25,408 bases of DNA from JBPOHE01 sp052035915 (GCA_052035915.1 JBPOHE010000086.1:1-25408), one strand, 5' to 3'; counted from the first letter of the stretch, positions 14,728 to 23,734 are shown. Numbers and translations are program-made. Notes: generated by a model from the letters alone, not told the origin.

Positions 14728-17517
14728 ATGGACGTCGTCATGACCACAAAGAAACGCGTGTTTTCCTTCGAAGAAGGAGACGGCAAGAACAAACAACTCC
14801 TGGGTGGGAAAGGGGCCAACCTGTGCGAGATGACCCAGATCGGTCTCAATGTCCCCCCCGGATTCACCATCACCACCGAGACTTGCCTAGAGTACCTGGC
14901 CCATCCGGCGCGACAACTTCCCAAGGGCCTGATGGACGAGGTTCGTCAACACATAAAGGCGGTGGAGGAAAAATCCGGTAAGGGCTTCGGCGATGCCGCC
15001 AATCCCCTGCTGGTCTCGGTGCGTTCGGGTTCGGCGCTGTCCATGCCCGGGATGATGGACACCATCCTCAATCTCGGCCTCAATATCGACACCCTCAAGG
15101 GACTCATCCAACAGACCGGCAACGAGCGCTTCGCCTATGACGCCTACCGCCGCTTCATCCAACTCTTCGGCAAGATCGCCCTGGGGGTGAACGAGAAGTT
15201 ATTCGACGAGGAATTCGAGGACGTGAAGCGCAAGGTCGGGGTAAAACAGGACCTCGAACTGAGCGCCCGGGATCTGCGGGAGATCAGCGATCGTTTTCAA
15301 GAAGTGTTGGAGCGCGCCACCGGCCATCCCTTCCCCGAGGATCCCTACGAGCAACTGGAGATCGCCATCCAGGCGGTATTCAACTCCTGGATGGGCAAGC
15401 GGGCGGTGGACTACCGCAATTACCACCGCATCACCCCGGAGATGGCCAACGGCACCGCGGTCAACGTGGTGGCCATGGTGTTCGGTAATCTGGGCGAAGA
15501 TTCCGCCACCGGCGTCGGCTTCACCCGCTATCCCGATACCGGCGAGAACAAGCTCTACGGCGAATATCTTACCAACGCCCAGGGCGAGGACGTGGTGGCC
15601 GGTATCCGCACCCCCAAGCCGATCGACGCCCTCCATGAGGAGATGCCGGATCTCTACCGGCAGTTGCAGGAGTTGCGGCACAGGCTGGAGCGCCACTACC
15701 GCGAGGTGCAGGACTTCGAATTCACCATCGAAAAGGGGCGCCTTTATTGTCTGCAAACCCGTAACGGCAAGATGAACGCCACCGCCGGCGTACGCACCTC
15801 GGTGGAAATGGTGCGGGAGGGGCTGATCTCCAAGCCGGAGGCCCTGTTGCGTATCCAGCCCGAGATGCTGGAACAGTTACTTTTCCCCCGACTGGATCCG
15901 ACCGCCAAGGCCAAGCCCGTGGCCCGGGGTCTGCCCGCCTCGCCCGGAGCGGCGGTGGGGCATGCCGTCTTCGACGCCGATCGCGCCGAAAAGCTGGGCA
16001 AGGGTGGCGAGCGGATCATCCTGGTGCGGGAGGAGACCAAGCCCGAGGACATCCATGGTTTCTTCGCCGCTGCCGGCATCCTCACCAGCCGGGGCGGCAA
16101 GACCTCCCACGCCGCCGTGGTGGCCCGGGGCATGGGCAAGCCCTGCGTCGCCGGGGCCGAGGGCATCCGCGTCGATGTCCAATTGCGTCAAGCCTTCGTC
16201 GGCGACCACAGCATCAAGGAAGGCGACCTCATCACCCTCGACGGCACCACCGGCGACGTCTACATCGGCGAGGTACCGACCAAGGAGGCCGCCTTCAGCC
16301 CCGAACTCGACATCCTGCTGGTCTGGGCCGACGAGGTCGCCCGCCTGCGGGTGATGGCCAACGCCGATACCCCGGACGACGCCAGACGGGCGCTCCGCTT
16401 CGGCGCCATGGGGATCGGGCTCTGCCGCACCGAACGCATGTTCAATGCCACCGATCGCCTGCCCATCGTCATCGACATGATTCTGGCGGAAACCCCGGAA
16501 CAGCGCCAACACGCCCTCGACCGCCTCTTGCCCATCCAGCGCTCGGACTTCAAGGGTATTTTCGAGGTGATGTCGCCGCGTCCGGTCACCATCCGCCTCC
16601 TGGACCCGCCGATCCACGAGTTCCTGCCCTCGGAACAAGAACTCACGGACGAACTGGAGCAACTGCGGAACCTGCGCAGCCTGACCCGGGGGGTGGACGT
16701 CCTCGCCGGTACCCTATCCTTCATGTACCCGCCCAATACCACCCCCCTGGTGCATCAGCTGGCGGAGATGCGGGTGGTGGACGAGGCGATCAAGAAGAAG
16801 GAGCACATGCTGCACAAGGTGCGCGCCCTGCACGAGGTGAATCCCATGCTGGGCCATCGCGGCGTGCGCCTGGGACTCACCTTCCCGGAGATCTACTCGA
16901 TGCAGATCCGCGCCGTGATCGAAGCCGCCGCCGAATGCCTCAAGGCCGGCATCCGGGTGCACCCCGAGATCATGGTGCCCCAGGTTTGCACCGCCCAGGA
17001 ACTCTGCCGGGTGCGCGCCTATGTGGACGGCATCAAGTCCTCGGTGGAAACCGCCTACGGGGTCAAGGTGGATCTGGAGTTCGGCACCATGATGGAGGTG
17101 GTGCGCGCCTGCATGCGGGCGGAGAACCTGGCCGAGGTGGCGGAATTCTTCTCCTTCGGCACCAACGACCTCACCCAGGCAACCTTCTCCTTCTCCCGCG
17201 AGGACGCCGAGAACAAATTCCTGCCGATGTACAACGACAAACACATCCTGCAAGACAATCCCTTCGAGGTATTGGACGTCAAGGGCGTCGGTAAGCTCAT
17301 GGAACTGGCGGTGAACTGGGGCCGCGCCACGCGCCCCAACCTCAAGGTGGGCATCTGCGGCGAACACGGCGGGCATCCCCAGTCCATCCGTTTTTGCCAC
17401 AGCGTCGGGCTGAACTATGTCTCCTGCTCCGGCCCCCGGGTACCCATCGCCCGCCTGGCCGCCGCCCATGCCGCGCTGCTGGAGAAAGGACGCGGCGGCG
17501 TCAGTAAGACGGTCTAG
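14728..17517 (+). CDS. ppdK: pyruvate, phosphate dikinase
   Basis: A 929-aa cytoplasmic enzyme that interconverts pyruvate + ATP + Pi and phosphoenolpyruvate + AMP + PPi. Seen in order: the ATP-grasp N-terminus (LLGGKGANLCEMT), the nucleotide-domain motif RSGSALSMPGMMDTILNLG, the phosphohistidine domain with catalytic H461 in RGGKTSHAAVVARG, and the PEP/pyruvate barrel with CRTERMF, GTNDLTQATFSFSRED and catalytic C877 in GICGEHGG. Length is normal for the family. ATG 14728 is chosen for the MDVVMTTKKRVFSFEEG start, with AAGGCGAG a few bases upstream; ATG 14740 is possible, and longer frames to 14596 are not conserved in character. In an autotroph it would supply PEP for gluconeogenesis and carboxylation. 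Confidence 0.96.
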   Translation: MDVVMTTKKRVFSFEEGDGKNKQLLGGKGANLCEMTQIGLNVPPGFTITTETCLEYLAHPARQLPKGLMDEVRQHIKAVEEKSGKGFGDAANPLLVSVRSGSALSMPGMMDTILNLGLNIDTLKGLIQQTGNERFAYDAYRRFIQLFGKIALGVNEKLFDEEFEDVKRKVGVKQDLELSARDLREISDRFQEVLERATGHPFPEDPYEQLEIAIQAVFNSWMGKRAVDYRNYHRITPEMANGTAVNVVAMVFGNLGEDSATGVGFTRYPDTGENKLYGEYLTNAQGEDVVAGIRTPKPIDALHEEMPDLYRQLQELRHRLERHYREVQDFEFTIEKGRLYCLQTRNGKMNATAGVRTSVEMVREGLISKPEALLRIQPEMLEQLLFPRLDPTAKAKPVARGLPASPGAAVGHAVFDADRAEKLGKGGERIILVREETKPEDIHGFFAAAGILTSRGGKTSHAAVVARGMGKPCVAGAEGIRVDVQLRQAFVGDHSIKEGDLITLDGTTGDVYIGEVPTKEAAFSPELDILLVWADEVARLRVMANADTPDDARRALRFGAMGIGLCRTERMFNATDRLPIVIDMILAETPEQRQHALDRLLPIQRSDFKGIFEVMSPRPVTIRLLDPPIHEFLPSEQELTDELEQLRNLRSLTRGVDVLAGTLSFMYPPNTTPLVHQLAEMRVVDEAIKKKEHMLHKVRALHEVNPMLGHRGVRLGLTFPEIYSMQIRAVIEAAAECLKAGIRVHPEIMVPQVCTAQELCRVRAYVDGIKSSVETAYGVKVDLEFGTMMEVVRACMRAENLAEVAEFFSFGTNDLTQATFSFSREDAENKFLPMYNDKHILQDNPFEVLDVKGVGKLMELAVNWGRATRPNLKVGICGEHGGHPQSIRFCHSVGLNYVSCSGPRVPIARLAAAHAALLEKGRGGVSKTV

Positions 17518-17538
17518 GCGAAACTCAGTGTGATCGGC

Positions 17539-17565
17539 GCGGGACGGTGTTTTCAACCGTCCCGC
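17539..17565 (+). terminator. terminator hairpin of ppdK
   Basis: Perfect 10-bp arms GCGGGACGGT / ACCGTCCCGC around a 7-nt loop, 21 nt after the ppdK stop. A second small hairpin (CCAGG/CCTGG) ends at 17580. There is no strong U tract, but stem strength and position favour termination. Confidence 0.65.
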
Positions 17566-17599
17566 CAGGCTCGGGCCTGGGCGGAAAAGGCCCATTTTC

Positions 17600-17647
17600 G
17601 TTCTCGATACGAGAACAATCTACGCAAGATATGCCGATATTGTTCTC
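17600..17647. promoter_or_regulatory. GTTCTC/GAGAAC multi-half-site element, copy 2
   Basis: The perfect palindrome GTTCTCG-ATA-CGAGAAC (17600-17616) overlaps GAGAACAAT (17611-17619). That in turn forms a perfect 9-bp inverted repeat with ATTGTTCTC (17639-17647) across 19 nt containing ATGCCG. The order, 5-nt first gap and ATGCCG match copy 1 at 5456-5501. The remaining bases up to 17822 show no supported gene, although a weak plus-strand frame ends at 17826. Confidence 0.55.
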
Positions 17648-17827
17648 TATCCAGGCGCTTGGACGGGACCCCGAGCCTTCGCCCCGAGCTCGCCACGTCC
17701 GACTGCCGGGCCGCCATCCGGGACGAGATTACCGCCCGGGCGGTCCTGGAGTCCGGTCTCTCGGATCTCCCGGAGACCGACCCCTGGGCACCGGGCGAAG
17801 GCCTGGATCAGGAAGGCAGAAGGTGAC

Positions 17828-18553
17828 TCAGCTCTTCGGCTTCGGGATAACGGTGGTAAAGCCTCCCAATTGCCACATCTGCATGCCGTCGCGGTAATAA
17901 AAGATCTTTTTCGCCGGATAGCCGAGTGAAAGGATTCGCTTGATGGCGGTTGGAGATTGCTCGCACCAGGGACCGTTACAGAACATCAGGAGGTCCTTGG
18001 CTTGGCTGAAATCCCAATTCGATGGTTTGGCATCCTTGCCGAAGAGCTTGTCCCAGAAACCCGGCTCGTCACTCTTGCTTTTCGGCTTGACTCCGAACAG
18101 CTTGAAGGCCTCCGCGAGATCCTTGGAATGCTCGCTACTCTCATCAAAGATCGTGAAAGGAACATTCACGGACCCGGGAATGGTGCCTTTCTGATACCAA
18201 TCCGACAGGCGCGAGTCGATGATCAAGCCGGTTCCCTTACGAAACTGGTTATCCATGAACTTGATGACCTCGACTTCACCGACGGTGGTGACCCCGGGCG
18301 CCACCTGCATGGGCTGAAAACAAAAGGGCGGGCATTTACGCGAGGTCTTGGTGAATCCGCCGGTAAGTTGATGTTCTTCGTTCTGGATGCGCATGACCCG
18401 GATCTCTTCCTGTCCGGTATTGACGGTTATGTAGGGAATTTCCTCGGTGATCTTGACCGCGATCTCTTCGACGGCGAGGGCCGGAATCGGACTGAGGGCC
18501 GCGCTGCATAAGATCGCGAGGGAGCACCAGGGCAAGGGGTTGGTCATCATCAT
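17828..18553 (-). CDS. secreted rhodanese-domain protein
   Basis: A 241-aa exported protein. The signal peptide (about residues 1-28, ending PALA-VEE) precedes an N-terminal extension with a CPPFC pair (74-78). A rhodanese fold follows: GTGLIIDSRLSDWYQKGTIP, GSVNVPF, and the active-site loop starting at C192 in FCNGPWCEQS, with a second Cys at 197. The GYPAKKIFYYRDGMQMW end is typical. Rhodaneses carry sulfane sulfur as a persulfide on the loop Cys; a periplasmic one in a sulfur oxidiser could move or sense sulfur, but its substrate is unknown. ATG 18553 is chosen because AGGAG (18560-18564) sits 6 nt upstream and the longer frame puts a charged stretch before the signal peptide. Confidence 0.85.
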   Translation of the reverse strand: MMMTNPLPWCSLAILCSAALSPIPALAVEEIAVKITEEIPYITVNTGQEEIRVMRIQNEEHQLTGGFTKTSRKCPPFCFQPMQVAPGVTTVGEVEVIKFMDNQFRKGTGLIIDSRLSDWYQKGTIPGSVNVPFTIFDESSEHSKDLAEAFKLFGVKPKSKSDEPGFWDKLFGKDAKPSNWDFSQAKDLLMFCNGPWCEQSPTAIKRILSLGYPAKKIFYYRDGMQMWQLGGFTTVIPKPKS

Positions 18554-18677
18554 GGGACGCTCCTCAATATGTTCTTTGGATTTTTTTGGGGGTACCGGCA
18601 CGAAAGCTTGGTTTGCTGTTGGACGTCCGTTTTGGTCACAAGCCTGGCTTTGAAACCTACCCGTATCGGAAGCGGTA

Positions 18678-19037
18678 TTACTTTTTCTTGGGTTCGTACT
18701 CTCGTCGCACCGCCTCGCGGGAGAGTTCCAATATCTTCAGACAGGATTTGGAAATATCGAGATTCTGTCGATACACCTCCAGGACCTTCTCCCGATCGTT
18801 TGGTCCCAGCTCCTTGAACATGGGCTCCATACCCGGCATGCGTTGTTTCAGCTGACGTTCGAAATCCTGCATTTGCACCAGGCTGAGAGACGCATGATCG
18901 ATGTCTGCACCACCCTTATCGGCTTCTCCCTTGAGCGCATCCAGGTTCAGGCTCCAAGCCGGGGCCGATACGAGAAACCAGAGGCCAGTGAGATAGATAC
19001 AGGTTTTAGGGGGAGAGGCGGAACGAGTATTCGGCAT
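18678..19037 (-). CDS. small secreted helical protein of unknown function
   Basis: A 119-aa protein that I do not recognise. A signal peptide (about residues 1-29, hydrophobic YLTGLWFLVSAPAWS) is followed by a mature region with no predicted beta structure: mostly charged amphipathic helix (SLVQMQDFERQLKQRM, DREKVLEVYRQNLDISKSC, ILELSREAVRREYE). One mature Cys (in SKSCLKIL) is present. GGAGG a few bases upstream supports ATG 19037. It lies 124 nt upstream of the secreted rhodanese on the same strand, so the two may be co-transcribed and act together in the periplasm. Confidence 0.7.
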   Translation of the reverse strand: MPNTRSASPPKTCIYLTGLWFLVSAPAWSLNLDALKGEADKGGADIDHASLSLVQMQDFERQLKQRMPGMEPMFKELGPNDREKVLEVYRQNLDISKSCLKILELSREAVRREYEPKKK

Positions 19038-19348
19038 AAGCCCTCCGCGTAGCAGTCAGGATTGCGGCAAAGTTCATACCCTCTGGAACCACTGAGGATG
19101 TTGTCGGAATGTAGGCGGCGATCCTTAGCTCACAAATACGGAGTGTAGACCAAATAATCCATTTTCATTGTGGTTTGAAGGGAGGGCATTGCTTTCGCGG
19201 CGGACCCACCGCGTCGAGCGAGAGAATGGATGGCGTCCGTGAATGAACTCCCGCACCCGCATCTCCACCAGGGGATCACCGACGCTCGGCCTCAAGTAGC
19301 GGCAAGCCCAGCTCGCCAATCAAAAATTATCATGCGGATTATTATGGC
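19038..19348. other. gene-free stretch between divergent units
   Basis: This is the divergent intergenic region between the helical protein (minus) and arsR (plus). Bases 19040-19320 have mixed composition and no supported ORF; a minus-strand frame at 19125-19319 lacks a ribosome site or recognisable sequence. The last 80 bases before arsR are strongly AT-rich and hold the arsR control region. Confidence 0.5.
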
Positions 19349-19351
19349 TAT

Positions 19352-19389
19352 AATATACCGTTGACGTTATATTTTGCTATAGATATATT
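19352..19389 (+). promoter_or_regulatory. arsR promoter with overlapping inverted repeat
   Basis: TTGACG (19361-19366), a 17-nt spacer, then TATATT (19384-19389) make a good sigma-70 promoter. AATATA (19352-19357) and TATATT (19368-19373) form an inverted repeat overlapping the -35 box, a plausible ArsR operator. Transcription would start at about 19396, almost at the arsR ATG (19397), and no Shine-Dalgarno sequence is present. A TATAAT at 19349-19354 is an alternative -10 but lacks a convincing -35. Confidence 0.6.
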
Positions 19390-19396
19390 TCATAAA

Positions 19397-19750
19397 ATGA
19401 ATATTGAGCCGACCAATCTCTTTGCCGTCCTCGCCCATGACACCCGGCTGCGTTGTCTCATGCTCTTGCACAGTCATGGCGAACTCTGTGTCTGTGAGTT
19501 GACCCAGGCCATCGGTCAGGTCCAGCCCCACATCTCGCGGCATCTGGCGCTATTGCGAGAGGCCGGGCTGGTCGCGGATCGCCGCGATGGGCTCTGGATC
19601 TATTACCGCCTCCATCCGGAGCTGCCAGAGTGGGTGATGGAGGTGTTGCGTGCCACGGCGGGGGAAGCGGGAAACCTGGAACCCTTCAGCCGCGATCTAT
19701 TGGTGCTGGCGGAGATGCCGAACCGGCCCGGAGCACCCAAGTGCGCTTGA
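19397..19750 (+). CDS. arsR: ArsR/SmtB-family arsenite-responsive repressor
   Basis: A 117-aa winged-helix repressor. The As(III) site is visible as C31-V-C33 in GELCVCELTQ at the start of the DNA-binding helix region, and C20 could be a third thiol. The recognition helix lies in QPHISRHLALLREAGLV, followed by the wing DGLWIYYRL. ArsR dimers leave the operator when arsenite bridges the cysteines. ATG 19397 is chosen because the family motif starts just after it; the frame is open back to a TTG at 19361, which coincides with the -35 box. It is the first gene of a seven-gene arsenic operon and presumably controls all of it. Confidence 0.93.
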   Translation: MNIEPTNLFAVLAHDTRLRCLMLLHSHGELCVCELTQAIGQVQPHISRHLALLREAGLVADRRDGLWIYYRLHPELPEWVMEVLRATAGEAGNLEPFSRDLLVLAEMPNRPGAPKCA

Positions 19751-19780
19751 TGGGTCGGGTTTGGTAGGCGAGAGACTGAT

Positions 19781-20302
19781 GTGAGCGAGTCCTATAGCGA
19801 AATGACCAACCAACCCTGTCATGTCCTCTTTCTCTGCACCGGCAATTCGGCCCGCAGCATCATGGCCGAGGCCATTCTCAATCAGCTCGGCGGCAAGGTC
19901 TTTCGCGCCTTCAGTGCCGGTAGTCGCCCCCGGGGACAGGTGCATCCCGAGGCCATCGCCTTGCTGGAGAAGCAGGGTTACGCCACGGCGGGTCTGCGCA
20001 GCAAGGATCTCGCCGAGTTCGAGTCCAGCGGTGCGCCACGCATCGACGTCCTGATCACGGTCTGCGACAGCGCGGCGAAGTCCTGCCCCATCTTCTGGTC
20101 GGGCGCCTTCATCAAGGTCCATTGGGGGGTGCCCGATCCGGCGGAGCTGGAGAACCCGCAGGCGCGCGGCCGGGCCTTTCTCTACGCCTTCCGGACCCTG
20201 GAGCAGCGTATCCGCCGCCTTGTCGACCTCGCGATGAGCGAGCTTCCCTCTCAGCCATTGCGTCAGGCGTTGCAGGCGCTCGCCCGCATGGCCGTGGAAT
20301 AG
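19781..20302 (+). CDS. arsC: arsenate reductase, LMW-phosphatase/thioredoxin type
   Basis: A 173-aa enzyme that reduces arsenate to arsenite. The phosphatase loop C19-T-G-N-S-A-R25 binds the oxyanion, and C95 and C102 (CDSAAKSC) are the relay cysteines of the pI258/Bacillus-type ArsC, which is recycled by thioredoxin. HWGVPDPAE carries the usual acidic residue. The C-terminal 25-30 residues (SELPSQPLRQALQALARM) extend past the typical end as an extra helix. GTG 19781 follows AGGCGAGAG; ATG 19802 is an alternative that keeps all motifs. It lies 30 nt after arsR and feeds arsenite to Acr3. Confidence 0.93.
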   Translation: MSESYSEMTNQPCHVLFLCTGNSARSIMAEAILNQLGGKVFRAFSAGSRPRGQVHPEAIALLEKQGYATAGLRSKDLAEFESSGAPRIDVLITVCDSAAKSCPIFWSGAFIKVHWGVPDPAELENPQARGRAFLYAFRTLEQRIRRLVDLAMSELPSQPLRQALQALARMAVE

Positions 20303-20357
20303 CCGTCCGGGTTCCGAGGTCTCCAGCCGATTCCCGATCACACCAAGAGGCAAGAGC

Positions 20358-21434
20358 ATGTCCATTCAGTGTGAGATCGCCACCACCCAGGCTGCCGTCA
20401 GCGGCATGAACTTCTTCGAGCGTTTTCTGAGTCTCTGGGTCTTACTCTGTATCCTCGCCGGGATCGGTCTCGGCCATTGGTTTCCCCAGCCCTTCACCTG
20501 GTTGGGACGCCTGGAGATCGCCCAGGTCAACCTGCCGGTGGCGGCGCTGATCTGGCTGATGATCGTGCCCATGCTGCTGAAGATCGACTTCTCGGCCCTG
20601 CACCGGGTGCGGGAACATTGGAAAGGCGTCGGCGTCACCCTGTTCGTCAACTGGGCGGTGAAGCCTTTTTCCATGGCCCTGCTCGGCTGGCTCTTCATCC
20701 GCGGGCTCTTCGCCCCCTGGCTGCCGGCGGGGCAGATCGACAGCTACCTCGCCGGACTGATTCTGCTCGCCGCCGCCCCCTGCACCGCCATGGTCTTCGT
20801 CTGGAGCAACCTCTCCGATGGGGAGCCGCATTTCACCCTGACCCAGGTGGCCTTGAACGACTCCATCATGATCTTCGCCTTTGCCCCCATCGTGGGGTGG
20901 CTGTTGGGGCTCTCCTCCATCTCGGTGCCCTGGGAGACCCTCTTTCTGTCGGTGATCCTCTATATCCTGATTCCGGTGATCATCGCTCAGTGGTGGCGGG
21001 GCCATTTGCTTCGTAGCGGGGGGAAATCGGCCTTGGGACGCATCCTGGAGCGGCTCGGCCCGCTGTCCCTCACCGCACTGCTCGCCACCCTGGTGGTGTT
21101 GTTCGGCTTTCAGGGCGAACAGATCCTCGCCCAACCCCTGGTGATCGGTATCCTGGCGGTGCCCATCCTGATCCAGGTCTATTTCAACGCCGGCCTGGCC
21201 TATGTGCTCAACCGCCAGCTCGGGGTGGCCCATTGCGTGGCTGGTCCCTCGGCCCTGATCGGCGCCAGCAACTTTTTCGAGCTGGCCGTGGCCACGGCGA
21301 TCGTGTTGTTCGGCTTCGACTCCGGGGCCGCGCTGGCGACTGTAGTCGGGGTCTTGATCGAGGTGCCGGTGATGTTGTCGGTGGTGCACATCGTCACCCG
21401 TACCCGCCGCTGGTACGAACGAGGCGGGACATAA
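20358..21434 (+). CDS. acr3: Acr3-family arsenite efflux transporter
   Basis: A 358-aa inner-membrane protein with about ten transmembrane helices. The N-terminus FFERFLSLWVLLCILAGIGLG is typical of Acr3. The conserved Cys required for arsenite transport is in AAPCTAMVFVWSNLSDGEP, and later family motifs include GASNFFELAVATAI. It exports arsenite using the proton-motive force. AAGAGG (20345-20350) is 7 nt before the ATG. The gene follows arsC by 55 nt, completing the reduce-and-export branch. Do not confuse it with the unrelated ArsB family. Confidence 0.95.
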   Translation: MSIQCEIATTQAAVSGMNFFERFLSLWVLLCILAGIGLGHWFPQPFTWLGRLEIAQVNLPVAALIWLMIVPMLLKIDFSALHRVREHWKGVGVTLFVNWAVKPFSMALLGWLFIRGLFAPWLPAGQIDSYLAGLILLAAAPCTAMVFVWSNLSDGEPHFTLTQVALNDSIMIFAFAPIVGWLLGLSSISVPWETLFLSVILYILIPVIIAQWWRGHLLRSGGKSALGRILERLGPLSLTALLATLVVLFGFQGEQILAQPLVIGILAVPILIQVYFNAGLAYVLNRQLGVAHCVAGPSALIGASNFFELAVATAIVLFGFDSGAALATVVGVLIEVPVMLSVVHIVTRTRRWYERGGT

Positions 21435-21488
21435 CCAACCAAGCCTATCTATCTGTTTCTATTGGCCCAACATCGAGGAGATGAATCT

Positions 21489-22487
21489 ATGAGCGTTCGC
21501 GTCGGTATCAATGGTTTTGGTCGCATGGGTCGCCTGGGATTGCGGGCGGCCTGGGGTGATGCGGCCCTGGAATTCGTCCACATCAACGAGATCGCCGGTG
21601 ATGCCGCGGCTTCGGCCTTCCTGCTCCAGTTCGACTCGGTCCATGGCCGCTGGGGTCATGAGTGCGGCGCCGTGGGCGGCAAGATGAGCATCGATGGTCG
21701 GGCGATCGGTTACAGCTCCAACCTGGCGGTCGGCGATACCGATTGGTCCGGCTGCGACATCGTCATCGAGGCCACCGGCAAATGGAAGACAATGGACAAG
21801 CTCCAGACCTATCTGGATCAGGGGGTGAAAAAGGTGGTGGTGGCCTGCCCGGTGGAGGGGGCACTGAACATCGTCTACGGCGTCAACGATCACCTCTACG
21901 ATCCCGCCCGGCACGCCATCGTCACCGCCGCCTCCTGCACCACCAACTGTCTGGCCCCGGTGGTCAAGGTGATGCACGAACAGATCGGCATCGTGCATGG
22001 CAGCATGACCACCATCCACAATATCACCAACACCCAGACCATCATCGACAAGGGGCATAAGGACCTGCGCCGCGCCCGCGCCCTGGGGCTGTCGCTGATC
22101 CCCACCTCGACCGGTTCGGCCCGGGCCATCACCAAGATCTTCCCCGAACTCACGGGCAAGCTGAACGGCCATGCGGTACGGGTGCCGCTGCTCAATGCCT
22201 CGCTCACCGATTTCGTCTTCGAGGCCAAGCGCCCGGTCACGGTGGAGGAGGTCAACGGCTATCTCAAGGCGGCGGCGGAGGGCGAACTCAAGGGCATCCT
22301 CGGCTATGAGGAGCGGCCCCTGGTGTCGGTGGACTATCTCAACGATCCGCGTTCCTCCATCGTCGACGCCCTCTCCACCATGGTGGTGAACGGCACCCAG
22401 GTGAAGATCTACGCCTGGTATGACAACGAGTGGGGCTACGCCAACCGTATGATCGACATCGCCCGTAAAGTAGCGGGGATGCTGTGA
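21489..22487 (+). CDS. ArsJ-associated glyceraldehyde-3-phosphate dehydrogenase
   Basis: A 332-aa GAPDH paralog. It has the NAD-binding start VRVGINGFGRMGRL, the catalytic cysteine in AASCTTNCLAPV, its partner His in STMTTIH-like SMTTIHNITN, and the IPTSTGSARAI anion site. In arsenic operons this enzyme uses arsenate in place of phosphate to make 1-arseno-3-phosphoglycerate, which ArsJ then exports and which breaks down to arsenate outside. GAGGAGA just upstream supports ATG 21489, and the frame open to 21462 lacks conserved residues. Its stop overlaps the arsJ start (GTGA, 22484-22487), so the pair is translationally coupled, which supports the joint pathway. Confidence 0.94.
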   Translation: MSVRVGINGFGRMGRLGLRAAWGDAALEFVHINEIAGDAAASAFLLQFDSVHGRWGHECGAVGGKMSIDGRAIGYSSNLAVGDTDWSGCDIVIEATGKWKTMDKLQTYLDQGVKKVVVACPVEGALNIVYGVNDHLYDPARHAIVTAASCTTNCLAPVVKVMHEQIGIVHGSMTTIHNITNTQTIIDKGHKDLRRARALGLSLIPTSTGSARAITKIFPELTGKLNGHAVRVPLLNASLTDFVFEAKRPVTVEEVNGYLKAAAEGELKGILGYEERPLVSVDYLNDPRSSIVDALSTMVVNGTQVKIYAWYDNEWGYANRMIDIARKVAGML

Positions 22488-23734
22488 GCATGGACCTGGG
22501 GCTACGCACCTACCTGGTCGTAACGGCGGCCTACTGGGCCTTCACCCTCACCGACGGCGCCATCCATATGCTGGTGGTGCTGCATTTCTACAATCTGGGC
22601 TTCAGCCCGCTGGAGATCGCCTTTTTATTCTTGTTCTACGAGGTGTTCGGCATCATCACCAACGGCCTGGGGGGCTGGATCGCCTCCCATGTCGGACTCA
22701 ACCGCACCATGGTCGCCGGCGGGATGTTGCAGGTGGTCGCCCTCGGCGCCCTGACGGTGGATCCCTCCTGGCTGAGCGTGGCCTATGTGATGAGCGCCAT
22801 GGCCTTGTCCGGTATCGCCAAGGACTTGAACAAGATGAGCGCCAAATCCAGCGTCAAGCTGGTGGTGCCCAAGGGCGAGAATGCGGACACCCGGCTGTTC
22901 AAGTGGGTGGCGGTGCTCACCGGCTCCAAGAACACCCTCAAGGGCGCCGGTTTCTTCCTCGGCGGGCTGCTGCTCTATCTGGTGGGTTTCCGTTGGGCCT
23001 TGGGCGGCATGGCGGCGGTGTTGTTCCTGGTCTATCTCTGGACCTGGTGGTTGCTACCCGGCGATCTGGGGGTCGCCAAGGCCAAGGCGAAGATCAGCCA
23101 GATCTTCGCCAAGACCCGGGAAATCAACATCCTCTCCGCCGCCCGGTTCTTTCTCTTCGGCGCCCGGGATGTCTGGTTCGTGGTCGGCCTGCCGGTGTTT
23201 CTGCGGGCGGTAGCGGGTTGGAATCAGGTGGAGGTGGGGACTTTCCTGGCGCTGTGGGTGATCGGCTACGGCTTCGTCCAAGCCGGCGCCCCGGCCTTGC
23301 TGCGCCGGGGTCACGGCGGTCGTGGACCCCAGGGCACGAGCGCGCGCAACTGGGCGCTGTTGTTGTCGCTCTTCCCCGCCGCCATCGCCCTGGCCCTGAT
23401 GCAGGGCTATGATCCGAGCCTCTCCCTGATCATCGGGCTGGCGGCCTTCGGTGCCGTGTTCGCCATCAACTCGGCGGTCCACTCCTATCTGATCCTCGCC
23501 TATTCGGACTTCGAAAAGGTGGCCATGAACGTAGGCTTCTATTACATGGCGAACGCCGCCGGACGCCTGGTGGGCACGGTGCTCTCGGGTTGGGCCTATC
23601 AGACCCAGGGTCTGACGGGCTGTCTCTGGTGGTCTACCGGCTTCGTCATCGCGGCGGCCCTGCTGTCGTTCAAACTGCCGGAAGTGAAGGCCGAATTGCC
23701 GCCGGGCCTGGCCATGCCGAAGGGCGGAGACTGA
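22484..23734 (+). CDS. arsJ: ArsJ, organoarsenical (1-arseno-3-phosphoglycerate) efflux permease
   Basis: A 416-aa major facilitator with about 11-12 transmembrane helices. The start YLVVTAAYWAFTLTDGAIHMLVVLHF and the central GIAKDLNKMSAKSSVK loop are characteristic of ArsJ. It removes the unstable product of the upstream GAPDH, giving arsenate resistance without reduction. GTG 22484 overlaps the GAPDH stop, and ATG 22490 is an equally possible start. The next gene begins 42 nt later. Confidence 0.94.
   Translation: MSMDLGLRTYLVVTAAYWAFTLTDGAIHMLVVLHFYNLGFSPLEIAFLFLFYEVFGIITNGLGGWIASHVGLNRTMVAGGMLQVVALGALTVDPSWLSVAYVMSAMALSGIAKDLNKMSAKSSVKLVVPKGENADTRLFKWVAVLTGSKNTLKGAGFFLGGLLLYLVGFRWALGGMAAVLFLVYLWTWWLLPGDLGVAKAKAKISQIFAKTREINILSAARFFLFGARDVWFVVGLPVFLRAVAGWNQVEVGTFLALWVIGYGFVQAGAPALLRRGHGGRGPQGTSARNWALLLSLFPAAIALALMQGYDPSLSLIIGLAAFGAVFAINSAVHSYLILAYSDFEKVAMNVGFYYMANAAGRLVGTVLSGWAYQTQGLTGCLWWSTGFVIAAALLSFKLPEVKAELPPGLAMPKGGD

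Noticed and set aside
17530..17897. Two plus-strand ORFs of 98 and 116 codons after ppdK
   Set aside because: They run through the ppdK terminator and the GTTCTC element, lack ribosome sites and overlap the rhodanese gene end; composition reflects GC-rich frame openness.
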